Source: Frateuria aurantia DSM 6220
Lineage (GTDB): Bacteria; Pseudomonadota; Gammaproteobacteria; Xanthomonadales; Rhodanobacteraceae
NCBI RefSeq assembly: GCF_000242255.2
Contig: NC_017033.1
Location: 1,116,001 to 1,180,000 of the forward strand
DNA: 64,000 nucleotides
Reading direction: 5' to 3'
Positions within the stretch are counted from its first letter, which is position 1; each line of letters begins with the position of its first letter. The position numbers were made by a program, and so were the translations under genes. The notes beneath the pieces are model-generated. The model worked only from the letters and a program-made list of their open reading frames with translations. It did not search any database and was not told the origin of the DNA. Positions 16,550 through 26,456 of the stretch are shown piece by piece.

Positions 16550-17639
16550 GGAAGCCGCCGATGGCTGCGCTGTAGTTTTCGATGTCGACCAGAAAGGCAT
16601 CATGGCCTTGCGGTGAATCCAGCGCCACGAAGTCGACCTCGGCACCGGCGGCCTGCAGGCCTTCGGCGATCTGCTGCTGCTGCTCCAGCGGAAACAGGAT
16701 ATCGGTGCTGACACCGATCACCAGCGCCCTGCGGACATGGATGCGGGCCAGCCCCTGCATCACGCTGCCCTCGCCATACTCGGCGACGTCGAACCAGTCG
16801 CTGGCACGTGTCAGATACAGATAGCAGGCCGGGTCGAAGCGGCGCACGAAACGTTGCGCATGATGTTCCAGATAGGACTCGACCTGGAACTCGCGGGCGA
16901 AAGGTTCATCCGGTCGCTGATCGCCATCCAGCCGGATGCGCGCGAAGCGGCCGTTCCACTCCATCGCCGAACGGTAGGTGATCACGCCCAGCTTGCGGGC
17001 CATCGCCATGCCGGTTTCGGGATAGGCTGCGTCGGTGTAGTGGCCATCCTGCCAGTTAGGATCCAGCCGGATCGCCTCTCGCTGCAGCGAGCGGATGGCA
17101 ATCGCGAACGGCTGCGCCTGCGGTGCGGTATCCACGCTGATATGCGCCTCGACCTCGCCCTCGTATTGCAGCATATAGGCCAGCGCACTCATGCCACCCA
17201 TCGAACAGCCGATCAGACAGGCGAGTCTGGCAATGCCCAGGGCCTTGACCAGATCGTGGGCGGCACTGGCGACATCTTCCAGCGCCAGCTCGGGAAAGCT
17301 CAGACGATAGGGTGCGCCGGTGGCCGGATCCGGGCTGGCCGGCCCGGTCGAACCCTTGTCGCTGCCCAGCGAGTTGACGCAGATGACGTACCACCGATCG
17401 GTATCAATGGCCTTGCCCGGCCCCAGCATGCCTTCCCACCAGCCGGGCGAGGTATCGCCATCAGGGTGGGAAGCGGCATGGGCGCTGGGTGACAGGCCGG
17501 TCAGGATCAGCACCGCATTGTCGCACCCGGGACTCAGCCGGCCCCAGGTTTCATAGGCCAGCCTGGCTCCCTGCAGCTGCCCTCCGCGTTTCATCGGGAA
17601 GGGACTGGGCAGGGCATGGTAGCGGCGCGCGTCGCTCAT
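16536..17639 (-). CDS. metX: MetX-type serine/homoserine O-succinyltransferase
   Basis: This 367-residue alpha/beta-hydrolase-fold acyltransferase has nucleophile S146 in GCSMGG, acid D313 and H346 in PQGHDAF. Family hallmarks GWWEGMLGPGKAIDTDR and NSLGSDKGSTGPAS are present. The GS.KGSTGP form and the EWNGRFAR element match the subgroup reported in Xanthomonadales as L-serine O-succinyltransferase (cysteine synthesis) rather than homoserine O-acetyltransferase, so succinyl-CoA and serine are plausible substrates. The ATG overlaps the ccmI stop as TGATG, so it is translated from the tail of the ccm operon. The alternative TTG at 17642 is unlikely. Confidence 0.85.
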   Translation of the reverse strand: MSDARRYHALPSPFPMKRGGQLQGARLAYETWGRLSPGCDNAVLILTGLSPSAHAASHPDGDTSPGWWEGMLGPGKAIDTDRWYVICVNSLGSDKGSTGPASPDPATGAPYRLSFPELALEDVASAAHDLVKALGIARLACLIGCSMGGMSALAYMLQYEGEVEAHISVDTAPQAQPFAIAIRSLQREAIRLDPNWQDGHYTDAAYPETGMAMARKLGVITYRSAMEWNGRFARIRLDGDQRPDEPFAREFQVESYLEHHAQRFVRRFDPACYLYLTRASDWFDVAEYGEGSVMQGLARIHVRRALVIGVSTDILFPLEQQQQIAEGLQAAGAEVDFVALDSPQGHDAFLVDIENYSAAIGGFLRTL

Positions 17640-18706
17640 CAATCGACCTTGTCGACCACAATGCTGACCGGCGCGGAGACCGGCAGCCTGATCGGGGCTG
17701 ATTCGCCCTCCAGGTCGCCGGCGGCCGGCATGGCCTGGCCGCTGTGGCTGATGCGGGCACCGACGATGACTTGCGTGGCGGCGGACAGATTGCGTTGCGG
17801 CATCATCGCCATGGCATCGGTCAAGGTCACGGTCGCGGGCAGGCTCGAGGCCGGCCGTTTGGTCGCGGCCAGCGGCATCGGAGGACCGCCGACGGCACGG
17901 GCGTAGATGAACAGGCTGTCACCGGGCTTGAGCCTGGAGGCCAGCGCCGGGGCAAGACTGACCGTCACCGGCAGGCGGGCACCGGGCTGGGTGGTTGCAG
18001 CCTTGCCCGGTTCGGAGGAACTGTCCGTCGCCTGCGCCTGCTGGCCATGCAGCTGCTGTTCGGCATCGCGCAGCTGCCCGCTGACGATCTTGCCGATTTC
18101 CGAATCCGGCCCGATCAGGGGCTGCAAAGTCTTCCAGTGGTCGATGGCCTGAGCGAACAGGCCATGCTGATATTCGCTGATGCCCAGCAGCCACAGTGCC
18201 CGCTGGTTCTTTGGATCAGCAGCGACCGCCTTGTGCAGCAGATCGCTGGCATGGTCGGCCAGCTGATGATCAGGACGGGTCATGGCGCTCATTTCGGCCC
18301 AACCGACCATGGCATTGACGTTGTCGGGTGCATTGTCCAGCGCATGCTGGTAGGCATCCAGTGCCGCCTGCGGCTGGCGGATGGCCGCCATGGTCTGGCC
18401 CAGCAGCAGCCAGCCCTGAGTATCCTTGGGCTGTTGCTTGAGATGGTTTTCCAGCTTGGTCAGGGCGTCGACCAGCTGCTGTTGGGCCGGATCCTGACGC
18501 GGGACGCCATTGAGGGTCGAGGGCTGGCCGACGATGCCATAGACCGCGATGGCGGCCACCGGCACCAGTACCGCCAGAACCACGGCGAGCGGGCGGCCGG
18601 AGCGTCGACTCTGTTCCAGGGAGCGGCGCCACAGCGGAAGCGCCACCAACAGGATGGTGGCCAGGACCATGGCCGCGGCGATGACATAAAAAGCGGTTTT
18701 CACCAT
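17639..18706 (-). CDS. ccmI: Cytochrome c maturation protein CcmI
   Basis: This 355-residue apocytochrome chaperone has two N-terminal membrane segments (about 1-25 and 38-60) flanking a short cytoplasmic loop. A periplasmic TPR region (about 80-215, with WLLLGQTMAAIRQPQAALDAYQHAL) holds the apocytochrome C-terminus. A C-terminal beta domain follows. It works with CcmF and CcmH in haem ligation. Its start lies inside the end of ccmH (7-bp overlap), and its stop overlaps the metX start. Confidence 0.93.
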   Translation of the reverse strand: MVKTAFYVIAAAMVLATILLVALPLWRRSLEQSRRSGRPLAVVLAVLVPVAAIAVYGIVGQPSTLNGVPRQDPAQQQLVDALTKLENHLKQQPKDTQGWLLLGQTMAAIRQPQAALDAYQHALDNAPDNVNAMVGWAEMSAMTRPDHQLADHASDLLHKAVAADPKNQRALWLLGISEYQHGLFAQAIDHWKTLQPLIGPDSEIGKIVSGQLRDAEQQLHGQQAQATDSSSEPGKAATTQPGARLPVTVSLAPALASRLKPGDSLFIYARAVGGPPMPLAATKRPASSLPATVTLTDAMAMMPQRNLSAATQVIVGARISHSGQAMPAAGDLEGESAPIRLPVSAPVSIVVDKVD

Positions 18707-19146
18707 TTTTCCCCAGGCGTGATATCAGCGGCCGACACACCGGAGCGGCTGCGCTTGCGAATGATGGCGAACACGATCAGGCCGCCGGCCAGAAAAATGC
18801 CCAGCGGCCCGAACCACAGCAGCCAGGTCGAACGATCCAGCGGCGGATCGTAAAGCACGAAATTGGAATAGCGCGCGACCAGATATTGCTTGATCTGGGC
18901 ATCGGACTGGCCCTTCTGCATCAACTGGAAGACTTCGTCGCGCAGATCATGGGCCAGCGGAGCACCCGAGTCGGCCAGCGATTCGTTCTGGCACTGCAGG
19001 CAGCGCAGCTCGGCCGTCAGCTGCTGGAAGCGGACTTCCTCGGCATGGTCCTTGAAGGGCAGCGGTTCGATGGCCTGCGCCTGCAGCAGCAGCGGCAGCA
19101 GTCCCAGCAAGGCCGCCAGCAGCAGGCGCAAGTTGACGGCCCTCAT
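18700..19146 (-). CDS. ccmH: Cytochrome c maturation protein CcmH
   Basis: This 148-residue membrane-anchored thiol oxidoreductase has a signal peptide, the LRCLQCQ motif (C49, C52) that reduces apocytochrome CXXCH disulfides, and one C-terminal membrane helix (about 107-128). It is the short CcmH form. The TPR part is the separate ccmI gene. It overlaps ccmG by ATGA. Confidence 0.95.
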   Translation of the reverse strand: MRAVNLRLLLAALLGLLPLLLQAQAIEPLPFKDHAEEVRFQQLTAELRCLQCQNESLADSGAPLAHDLRDEVFQLMQKGQSDAQIKQYLVARYSNFVLYDPPLDRSTWLLWFGPLGIFLAGGLIVFAIIRKRSRSGVSAADITPGEKW

Positions 19147-19688
19147 GGCTGGTTCTCCTTGGCCAGGGCGGCGATGGCCGGCTCCAGTTCGTTTTTCAGC
19201 ACGGCCGGGGTGATTTCACCGATCCGTTTGTAGCGGATCACGCCGTGCGCGTCGACCAGAAAGGTTTCCGGCGCGGCGTACACGCCGAAATCGATTGCGG
19301 TCCGGCCCTGGCGATCGGCGATGATCAGCGCATAGGGATCGCCGCGCTCGCTCAGCCAGGCCTTGGCATCGGCGGGGTCGTCCTTGTAGTTGAGGCCGAC
19401 CAGGGTTACGCCCAGTTGTTTGGCATCGGCCATCAGCAGGGGATGTTCCTGGGCGCAGGCTACGCACCAGCTGCCGAACACGTTCAGCAGATAGGGCTTG
19501 CCCAGCAGACTTTCCTTGGTGATCACCCGGGACGGGTCTTGCAGGGACGGCAGGCTGAATTCGGGAGCCGGCTTGTTGATCAAGGGCGACGGTACTTCAT
19601 TGAGGTCATGATGGGATGACCACCAGATGCCGAAGCCGAACAGCGCGGCCAGTACCAGAAAGGCCAGCAGGGGGAGTTTGCGCATCAT
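19143..19688 (-). CDS. ccmG: Thiol:disulfide interchange protein CcmG/DsbE
   Basis: This 181-residue membrane-anchored periplasmic thioredoxin has the motif WCVAC (C75, C78) and the GVYAAPETFLVD cis-proline loop. It passes electrons from CcdA/DsbD to CcmH or directly to apocytochrome c. Three in-frame starts exist (GTG 19691, ATG 19688, ATG 19685). I use 19688 because AGGTG lies 5 bp upstream and the ATG overlaps the ccmF stop as TGATG. Confidence 0.94.
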   Translation of the reverse strand: MMRKLPLLAFLVLAALFGFGIWWSSHHDLNEVPSPLINKPAPEFSLPSLQDPSRVITKESLLGKPYLLNVFGSWCVACAQEHPLLMADAKQLGVTLVGLNYKDDPADAKAWLSERGDPYALIIADRQGRTAIDFGVYAAPETFLVDAHGVIRYKRIGEITPAVLKNELEPAIAALAKENQP

Positions 19689-21646
19689 CACTGCACCTGG
19701 GCGGCGGTGCCGCGGCTGTCGTTGGAGCGGGTCTGCCGGAAGCGCTTTTCACAGGCGCTGAGGAAGCCGCCGAGCAGCATGAACAGGCCACCCATCCACA
19801 GCCAGCGGATAAAGGGCTTGTCATACAGACGGAAGGCCCAGGCACCATTCGGCTGCTTGGGGTCCATCGGTTCACCCAAGGTGACGTAGATATCACGGAA
19901 CACGCCGGCGGAGATCGCCGATTCGGTCTGCACTTCCTCGCGGGTGTAGACGCGCTTCTGCGGGTGCAGGACCGCGACCACCGAGCCGCTCTTGCTGACA
20001 GTGATGGCGGCCTGGTCGGCATGCCAGTTGGGGCCTTTGGTTTCCTGCAGACCGTCGAAGTGGAACTGGTAGGCACCCAGCGTCTGCGTGTCGCCCGGCG
20101 CCATGCGCACGTCACTGAACATGCTCAGCGACTCGGACAGCATCACGCCGGCCACGAAGACGCCTACGCCGAAGTGTGCCAGCAGCATGCCCCCCATTTC
20201 CGCGGTGAAACGACGGCCGGCGGGCATCTCGCGCACGCGCTTGAACACGTACAGCAAGGTGCCGACCATGACCCAGATCGCACCGGCCACCCCGAAGATG
20301 GCCTTCAGATGTCCCTGCACGAAGAAGGTCGCGATCACGGCGCTGACCACGGCGGCAATGCCGGCGCGGGCCGCGATGGCGACCAGGGCGCCGGGTTCGG
20401 ACTGACCCCAGCGCAGATAGGGGCCGAAGGGCAGCAGCAGCACCAGCGGTGTCATCAGCACGGTGAACAGGAAGCCGAAGTAGGGCGAGCCCACCGAGGT
20501 CTTGCCCAGATGCAGGGCATCGCCGATCAGCGGGAACAAGGTTCCCAGCAGCACCATGCCGGCGGCCACGGTCAGCAGCAGGTTGCTGACCAGGATCGCG
20601 GATTCGCGTGAAATCATGGCGAAGCCCTTGCCGCGGACGACGGTGGGTGCGCGCATGGCATAGAGCAGCAGCGAACCGCCGATCACGGCGATCAGGAAGC
20701 ACAGGATAAACACGCCACGGCGAGGGTCGGTGGCAAAGGCATGCACGCTGGTCAGGATGCCGGAGCGGACCAGGAAGGTACCCAGCAGCGACAGCGAGAA
20801 GGCGAAGATGGCCAGCAGCAGGGTCCAGGCGCTGAGACTGCCGCGCTTCTCCGTGACCGCCTGGGCGTGGATCAGCGCCGCACCGGCAAGCCAGGGCATG
20901 AAACTGGCGTTTTCCACCGGATCCCAGGCCCACCAGCCTCCCCAGCCCAGTACTGAGTACGACCACCAGGAGCCGGCGACGATGCCGACGGTTAGAAAAC
21001 CCCAGGCGGCATTGGTCCAGGGGCGCGACCAGCGCACCCAGGCCTGTTCCAGTTCGCCGCCAAGCAAGGCGGCGATCGAGAAGGCGAAGGCCACCGAGAA
21101 ACCGACATAGCCCATGTACAGCATCGGCGGGTGGAAGGTCATTCCCGGATCCTGCAGCAAGGGGCTGAGGTCATCGCCGTCGGCCGGCATCGGAATCAAC
21201 CGCAGGAAGGGATTGGAGGTAAAAATGCTGAACATCAGAAAGCCGGTGCCAACCAGCCCCATCACGGCCAGCACGCGTGCCAGAAACACCTGCGGCAGGT
21301 GCCGGCTGAAGGTGGCCAGGGCTACGGTCCAGACATTGAAGATCAGGATCCACAGCAGTACCGAGCCTTCGTGATTGCCCCAGGTGGCGGCGATGCGGTA
21401 ATACCAGGGCAGCGCCAGATTGGAATTGACCGCAACATAGCGGACCGAGAAATCATGGCTGTACAGCGACCAGGCCAGAATCGCGAAGGCCGCGGCCACG
21501 AACACGAACTGGCCGGTGGCGGCGGGGCGGGCGACCGCCATCAGACCGCTGTGTCCGCGCCAGGCACCGATCAGGGGAAGAATGCCTTGCACGATGGCCA
21601 GGATCAGTGCGAGTACCAGTGCCAGCTGGCCCAGCTCAGGAATCAT
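19688..21646 (-). CDS. ccmF: Haem lyase CcmF
   Basis: This 652-residue polytopic membrane protein is the catalytic core of System I haem ligation. It has the periplasmic WWD domain ([19 protein letters not shown]), several conserved histidines and about fifteen hydrophobic segments. It receives haem from holo-CcmE and attaches it to the CXXCH of apocytochrome c. The start overlaps the ccmE stop by ATGA. Confidence 0.96.
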   Translation of the reverse strand: MIPELGQLALVLALILAIVQGILPLIGAWRGHSGLMAVARPAATGQFVFVAAAFAILAWSLYSHDFSVRYVAVNSNLALPWYYRIAATWGNHEGSVLLWILIFNVWTVALATFSRHLPQVFLARVLAVMGLVGTGFLMFSIFTSNPFLRLIPMPADGDDLSPLLQDPGMTFHPPMLYMGYVGFSVAFAFSIAALLGGELEQAWVRWSRPWTNAAWGFLTVGIVAGSWWSYSVLGWGGWWAWDPVENASFMPWLAGAALIHAQAVTEKRGSLSAWTLLLAIFAFSLSLLGTFLVRSGILTSVHAFATDPRRGVFILCFLIAVIGGSLLLYAMRAPTVVRGKGFAMISRESAILVSNLLLTVAAGMVLLGTLFPLIGDALHLGKTSVGSPYFGFLFTVLMTPLVLLLPFGPYLRWGQSEPGALVAIAARAGIAAVVSAVIATFFVQGHLKAIFGVAGAIWVMVGTLLYVFKRVREMPAGRRFTAEMGGMLLAHFGVGVFVAGVMLSESLSMFSDVRMAPGDTQTLGAYQFHFDGLQETKGPNWHADQAAITVSKSGSVVAVLHPQKRVYTREEVQTESAISAGVFRDIYVTLGEPMDPKQPNGAWAFRLYDKPFIRWLWMGGLFMLLGGFLSACEKRFRQTRSNDSRGTAAQVQ

Positions 21647-22110
21647 CGAGCCGCTCCCGTGGCGGTGGCGGCCGCCACCTGGTGATTGGCATGGGCCTTG
21701 GCCATCGCGTCTTTCAGTTCTTTGGGCATATAGGTCTCGTCATGCTTGGCGAGCACCTCGGTCGCCACGAAATGATCGCCGGCCATATGTCCGGTGGCGA
21801 TCACGGATTGGTTGTCGCGAAACAGGTCGGGCAGAATCCCGTTGTAGTCCACCGGCATCGCGCCGTCGGCATCGACCACCGTGAAGTGGACGTCCAGTGA
21901 CTGGGGGTTGCGCTCGATCGAGCCGGCCTTGACCATGCCGCCCAGCCGAAAGCTCTGATAGGAGGCGGCTTCGCCGGCGCGGACCTGGCTGGGGGTCAGC
22001 AGGTAGTTCATATTGTGCTGCAGGGCCCATACGGCCAGGCCGACAGCGACGACGGCGGCGCCCAGAATGGTCGAGACCAGGATGAGGCGGCGTTTGCGGG
22101 TGGGATTCAT
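21643..22110 (-). CDS. ccmE: Haem chaperone CcmE
   Basis: This 155-residue protein has an N-terminal membrane anchor (about 9-30) and an OB-fold periplasmic domain. The haem-binding H123 sits in [10 protein letters not shown], with Y127 as the expected axial-ligand tyrosine. It carries haem from CcmABCD to CcmF. A flexible Ala/His-rich tail follows. The start is 37 bp after ccmD. Confidence 0.96.
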   Translation of the reverse strand: MNPTRKRRLILVSTILGAAVVAVGLAVWALQHNMNYLLTPSQVRAGEAASYQSFRLGGMVKAGSIERNPQSLDVHFTVVDADGAMPVDYNGILPDLFRDNQSVIATGHMAGDHFVATEVLAKHDETYMPKELKDAMAKAHANHQVAAATATGAAR

Positions 22111-22147
22111 AAGCGTGCTCTGAAAGCTGGCAAGGCGCTGGTGAAGG

Positions 22148-22348
22148 TCAGCGCGTGTTGGCGCCCGAGGAGCGGGTGGCCCGGTCCTGGCGCTGGGTTT
22201 GACGGTTCATCCGGCGTCGAAGTTCCGCCAGCACGCCGCGGCGTCGCCATTGTGCGGCCAGGGTATCGGCCAGCAGCACCAGAAAAAACACGGCGTAGGC
22301 CGGCCACACGTACGCGGCATAGCCGCCCATGGCAAAGAAATGGCTCAT
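22148..22348 (-). CDS. ccmD: Haem exporter subunit CcmD
   Basis: This 66-residue protein has one membrane helix ([21 protein letters not shown]) followed by an Arg-rich cytoplasmic tail, the standard CcmD layout. It stabilises CcmC-CcmE and is needed to release holo-CcmE. Its ATG overlaps the ccmC stop (ATGA). Confidence 0.92.
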   Translation of the reverse strand: MSHFFAMGGYAAYVWPAYAVFFLVLLADTLAAQWRRRGVLAELRRRMNRQTQRQDRATRSSGANTR

Positions 22349-23106
22349 GCTTTTTCTCCGGCGGCGATGGTGCGGACCCAGTCCTTGCCTGATTCCAGCA
22401 CCAGCAGATCGGCACGGATGCGGCCGAACAGGCTGCCCGCGAAATAGAACTTGGTGGCGAACATCATCGTCAGCAGCGGCCACAGCATGCTGGTGGCGAT
22501 CTTGGAGGGACCGAACAGCCGCACGGTAGAACCCTGGTGCAAGGTGTTCCACCAATTGACCGAGAAGTGCACGATGGGCACGTTGATGATGCCGATCAAG
22601 GCCAGAAAGGCCGCGGCGCGGGCGCCCTGGCGCCGGTCCTCGAAGGCATGGTAGAGGCCGATCACGCCCAGATACAGAAACAAGAGCACCAGTTCGGAAG
22701 TCAGTCTGGCATCCCAGGTCCACCAGGTGCCCCACATCGGCTTGCCCCACAAGGATCCGGTGACCAGGGTGATGAAGGTGAAGGCGGCACCGATCGGCGC
22801 TGCCTCCATCGCTACCACTTCGGCCAGCTTGATGCGCCAGACCAGGGCCAGAAAGGCGGCCACGGCCATCACGCCATAGACGAACATGCTCATCCAGGCG
22901 CAGGGCACGTGGATGAAGATGATGCGGTAGGCGTCATGCTGCTGGTAGTCGGGCGGTGCCAGCACCAGGCCACCGTAAAGCCCGATCACGCCCAGCACGA
23001 TGGCGATGGCATAGGCCCAGGGCCGCAGCAGTCCGGCGAAGCGGTAAAAGATGGGGGGCGAGCTGAGCTTGTGCAGCCACAGCGGAATCCACGAGCCATT
23101 AGCCAT
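22345..23106 (-). CDS. ccmC: Haem transporter/handling protein CcmC
   Basis: This 253-residue protein has six membrane segments and the periplasmic tryptophan-rich motif (WGTWWTWDARLTSEL) flanked by conserved histidines. It loads haem onto CcmE H123. It lies in the expected order between ccmB and ccmD. Confidence 0.96.
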   Translation of the reverse strand: MANGSWIPLWLHKLSSPPIFYRFAGLLRPWAYAIAIVLGVIGLYGGLVLAPPDYQQHDAYRIIFIHVPCAWMSMFVYGVMAVAAFLALVWRIKLAEVVAMEAAPIGAAFTFITLVTGSLWGKPMWGTWWTWDARLTSELVLLFLYLGVIGLYHAFEDRRQGARAAAFLALIGIINVPIVHFSVNWWNTLHQGSTVRLFGPSKIATSMLWPLLTMMFATKFYFAGSLFGRIRADLLVLESGKDWVRTIAAGEKA

Positions 23107-23203
23107 GCCGTTGCTCCGAGGTAGGTGGGTAGGCCGGTCGGGCGGCGGGAATCAGGCACAGCGGCGAGATCCGGAGAAGAGAGAGGCGAATCAACATGTC
23201 GGG

Positions 23204-23911
23204 TCAGGCATCCAACGCAATACGCAACGCCGCGGCACAGGCCAGCGGGGCCAGAACGATCATCGCCGCCAGTCCGGCGCCCAGCCAGGCGAGGGGGGCG
23301 GCATAGGACAGGCCTTGCTGGGCGGCACCCACGGCGCCGGCGGCGAAGATCACCACCGGAACGCACAGGGGCAGCAGCATCAAGGCCAGCAGCATACCAG
23401 AGCGGCGGGTGCCGGCTGTCAGCGCCACCAGTACCGCTCCGAGCAGGCTCAGCAGCGGGGTGGACAGCAGCAGGGCGGCGACCAGCACGGGAATCACCGC
23501 ATTGGGCAAGTGCAGGGCACTGGCCAGCACCGGCGCGACGATGATCAACGGCAGGGCCGCGGTCAGCCAGTGGGCCAGAATCTTCATGCCCAGCAGCAGC
23601 GCCAGCGGCTGAGGCGCCAGCACCAGCTGTTCCAGCGAACCGTCTTCGATATCGCTGCGGAACATGGCATCCAGCGCCAGCAGCATGGCCAGCAGCACGG
23701 TCACCAGCACCACGCCGGAGGCGATCCGCTGCAGCAGATTGATGTCCGGTCCCAGCGCGAAGGGGAACAAGGTGGTGACGATCACGGCATACAGGACCGG
23801 CAATGCCATTTCGCTGCGCCGGCGCCAGGCCAGTGTCAAGTCGCGCTGCAGCAAAGCGCAGCACGCACGGGCCATGCCCGGCACGGCGGGGGAAACCTCG
23901 GGTTCAATCAT
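23204..23911 (-). CDS. ccmB: ABC transporter permease CcmB
   Basis: This 235-residue protein has six hydrophobic segments and is the membrane partner of CcmA. Family features are the LTLAWRRRSEMALPVLYAVIVTTLFP start and the EDGSLEQLVLAP loop. With CcmA it powers release of haem-loaded CcmE from CcmC/D. I chose ATG 23911, which overlaps the ccmA stop by 8 bp. The 97 bp to ccmC hold no gene. Confidence 0.94.
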   Translation of the reverse strand: MIEPEVSPAVPGMARACCALLQRDLTLAWRRRSEMALPVLYAVIVTTLFPFALGPDINLLQRIASGVVLVTVLLAMLLALDAMFRSDIEDGSLEQLVLAPQPLALLLGMKILAHWLTAALPLIIVAPVLASALHLPNAVIPVLVAALLLSTPLLSLLGAVLVALTAGTRRSGMLLALMLLPLCVPVVIFAAGAVGAAQQGLSYAAPLAWLGAGLAAMIVLAPLACAAALRIALDA

Positions 23912-24536
23912 GCATGCGTATCCGTGCCGCGCTGTCGCCGAGAAAGCTGACCGCGCCATGTCCTGTGACGAGGGCAGCGCCGCCGGCACCGGTATGCTGC
24001 GCCAGAATCTGGTTGACCATGTCGATGCCGGCCCGGTCCAGATTGGCGTAAGGCTCGTCCAGCAACCACAGTGTGCCGGGAATCACCATCAGCCGGGCCA
24101 GCGCCACCCGCTTTTTCTGACCTGCGGACAGGCTGCGGACCAGTTCGTCCTCGTAACCGCGCAAGCCGATGTCGGCGAGTGTAGCGGCAATCTCGCGACC
24201 TGGTCGCAGGCCGTGCAGACCGACCGCCACGGCCAGATTCTCGCGAGCGGTCAATTCGTGTTTCAGGCCCAGCTGGTGGCCCAGAAACAGCAGTTCGCCG
24301 TCCCGGCGCGGGCCCGTCATCAATTCGCCGCGCCAGCGCAGCTCGCCTTCGTCGTGACGAAGCAGGCCGGTGAGAATGCGCATCAAGGTGGTCTTGCCGC
24401 TGCCGTTGTCGCCCTCGATCAGCCGCAGGTCGCCTGCCCGCAGACAGAAATCCAGCGGTCCGAAAATGCATTCGTCCTGGCGGTAGAAGCTGAGTCCCTT
24501 GGCTTCTAGCAAGGGTGGTGCGGCATTACGGCTCAT
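23904..24536 (-). CDS. ccmA: ABC transporter ATPase CcmA
   Basis: This 210-residue ATPase has Walker A GDNGSGKTT (about 38-46), the signature LSAGQKKR, Walker B LWLLDEP and the H-loop TGH. It is the energy subunit for CcmB and the first gene of the ccm operon. A 15-bp palindrome (AAGCGC-ATG-GCGCTT, 24554-24568) lies just upstream on the leader side. I cannot tell whether it matters. Confidence 0.94.
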   Translation of the reverse strand: MSRNAAPPLLEAKGLSFYRQDECIFGPLDFCLRAGDLRLIEGDNGSGKTTLMRILTGLLRHDEGELRWRGELMTGPRRDGELLFLGHQLGLKHELTARENLAVAVGLHGLRPGREIAATLADIGLRGYEDELVRSLSAGQKKRVALARLMVIPGTLWLLDEPYANLDRAGIDMVNQILAQHTGAGGAALVTGHGAVSFLGDSAARIRMHD

Positions 24537-24585
24537 CCTGACTATTGTCCGCAAAGCGCATGGCGCTTGTCCAACCTTATCTGCT

Positions 24586-25023
24586 TCATGCTGTCGCTGC
24601 CTGTTGAGCCAGCTCGCCGCTGAATCGCAGGACCGCCTTGCCGTCTGCATCGGTGCCTACCCACGCCCGCTGGCCGTATTGCACGGCCAGTCGATCCAGC
24701 TGGATGGCGGTGAGTCCGGTGATCCACAGGCTGGCCTCGTGCCAGCCCGTGCGGCCGATGCCGAGTCCGGCTCGCCACTGACAGCCGGGCAGAGTTTGCA
24801 ATTGTTGCAGCAGTTGCCGCTGGGCCTGGCGATTGTCGGCCCGTGATCGCGGCTCCGAATCCGGGTTCCATGCCGTCAGAAAGCCACCGCCCTCCGGTGG
24901 TGCCTGCAAGGCAGCTGGCAGCGCGTGGCCGATGTGTATGCTGGCATGACCGCCGCCGGCCAGACGGACCCGGTAGTCGGTCTCCCGGTAAGCTTGCAGC
25001 AGAGCGGCTTCCCGCTGGCTCAT
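24586..25023 (-). CDS. DUF3293 family protein
   Basis: This 145-residue cytoplasmic protein matches the DUF3293 pattern: AYRETDYRV near the N-terminus, FLTAWNPDSEPRS in the middle, then ENRxxQRxL-like helices and a C-terminal AVQYGQRAWV. The function is unknown. Its ATG overlaps the kmo stop (ATGA), so it is co-translated with kmo. It ends 49 bp before ccmA, which suggests read-through into the ccm operon. Confidence 0.82.
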   Translation of the reverse strand: MSQREAALLQAYRETDYRVRLAGGGHASIHIGHALPAALQAPPEGGGFLTAWNPDSEPRSRADNRQAQRQLLQQLQTLPGCQWRAGLGIGRTGWHEASLWITGLTAIQLDRLAVQYGQRAWVGTDADGKAVLRFSGELAQQAATA

Positions 25024-26390
25024 GAGGGCAAGGGGAGTGGCGGAAGATGCTGGCGGGTGGCCGCCGCCACGGTCTCGAGATCTGCGCCGCAGGGATCGGC
25101 ATGGCGACCCAGCAATTCGCCCAGCCATTGCTCCTGCTGCAGTCCCCGCTGCAAGGCATAGGCATAGGGCAGGCGGGTGAAGGTGACCAGACGGTAGCGC
25201 GGCATGAAGTGTCGCGGGGCCAGTCGCGCCAGCTCCGTGGCCAGTCGGCGCTTCAGCAGAAACCCGGGATCGGTCACCGAGTCGCGCATCTCGATATAGT
25301 TTTCCAGAGCCATGGCCGCGATGGCGTCCGCCTGCGGCTGGCGCCGCTGCTGGAAGCGGGCAAACAGACCGGGTCGGGGCTGCCCGGCATCGAGCAGAGC
25401 CAGGGCCAAGTCCAGCGCATCTTCGAGGGAGCAGTTCATGCCCTGACCATGGAAGGGCACAATGGCATGCGCGGCATCGCCGATGAGTACCGCCTGATCG
25501 TCCAGATGCCATCGATCCAGGTACAAGGTGCCGAGCCGGCCGACCGGGTGGTTGGCAAAGTCGGCATCGAAATCCGGCATCAAGGCCAGCAGGTCGGGAA
25601 ATTCGCGGGCAAACAGGTTGCGGGCCGCCCTTGCATCTGGGAGAGCCTCGAAACTCGGTGCCGGCCCTTGTCGCGGCAGAAATACGGTCACGGTGAAGCT
25701 GCCATCGTGATTGGGCAGCGCGATCGTCATATAGGCCTGGCGCGGCCAGATATGCAGGCCATGCGGCTCGAGTGCGAAGCGCTGGCCACCTGTGCCGCCG
25801 GAAGGAATTTCCAGTTCCTTGTAGGCATGGTCCAGCAGTTCGAACCGTTCGCCCAGCCGTTGGCGCGACTGCATGGCGTTGCGCACCGCGGAGCCGGCGC
25901 CATCGGCGCCGACGAGTTGCCGGAACGGGCGGCGATGGCTGTGACCGTCCGCATCACGCAGCTGCAATTGGCCGGCTTCGAAATCCACGGTCTCCAGCGC
26001 GGACTGGAAATGGAAGCTGGCGCCGGCCGCCCGTGCGGCGCGGCACAGTTCCAGACTGAGCTGGTGCCGGCTGATCGACCACAGCACCTCGCTGTCGTCC
26101 GGTCCGTAGCGCAGCAGGGTCGCCGGTTGCCCGGGGACATGCACCAGCCGGCCCCGCATCATCACTGCCCGGGCCAGCACGGCTTCGGCCACGCCGGCCT
26201 GGCGCAGGGCATGCAGGCCGCGTTCGGCCAGTGCCAGATTGATCGAGCGGCCGGCCTCGCCCGGGCCGAGCTCGGGGTCGCTGCGGCGTTCATGGACTTC
26301 GACCTTCAGTCCGGAGCGGGCCAGCAAGGTGGCCAGCAAGGCGCCGGCGGGCCCTGCGCCGATGATGGTGATGGCCGGTTGCGATGACAT
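25020..26390 (-). CDS. kmo: Kynurenine 3-monooxygenase
   Basis: This 456-residue FAD-dependent hydroxylase converts L-kynurenine to 3-hydroxykynurenine in tryptophan degradation or quinolinate synthesis. FAD-binding GAGPAG is at residues 11-16. The GRSINLALAERGLHAL motif and the second FAD segment VLIGDAAHAIVPFHGQGMNCSLEDA are typical. The C-terminus YAYALQRG fits the bacterial enzyme. No other kynurenine-pathway gene lies within this window. Its start faces rpoE across a shared 239-bp region. Confidence 0.93.
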   Translation of the reverse strand: MSSQPAITIIGAGPAGALLATLLARSGLKVEVHERRSDPELGPGEAGRSINLALAERGLHALRQAGVAEAVLARAVMMRGRLVHVPGQPATLLRYGPDDSEVLWSISRHQLSLELCRAARAAGASFHFQSALETVDFEAGQLQLRDADGHSHRRPFRQLVGADGAGSAVRNAMQSRQRLGERFELLDHAYKELEIPSGGTGGQRFALEPHGLHIWPRQAYMTIALPNHDGSFTVTVFLPRQGPAPSFEALPDARAARNLFAREFPDLLALMPDFDADFANHPVGRLGTLYLDRWHLDDQAVLIGDAAHAIVPFHGQGMNCSLEDALDLALALLDAGQPRPGLFARFQQRRQPQADAIAAMALENYIEMRDSVTDPGFLLKRRLATELARLAPRHFMPRYRLVTFTRLPYAYALQRGLQQEQWLGELLGRHADPCGADLETVAAATRQHLPPLPLPS

Positions 26391-26428
26391 CGGAACGTGC
26401 TCGTCGGGGTGAGGCGGCCGGGGACGCC

Positions 26429-26456
26429 GGAACTCCTATTGTTGCAGGATGTCTGT
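26429..26456 (+). promoter_or_regulatory. Candidate sigma-E autoregulatory promoter of rpoE
   Basis: GGAACTC, a 16-bp spacer, then TCTGT, close to the sigma-E/AlgU consensus GGAACTT-N16-TCTGA. It lies about 175 bp upstream of the rpoE start, which fits self-activation of the sigma factor operon. Confidence 0.55.
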
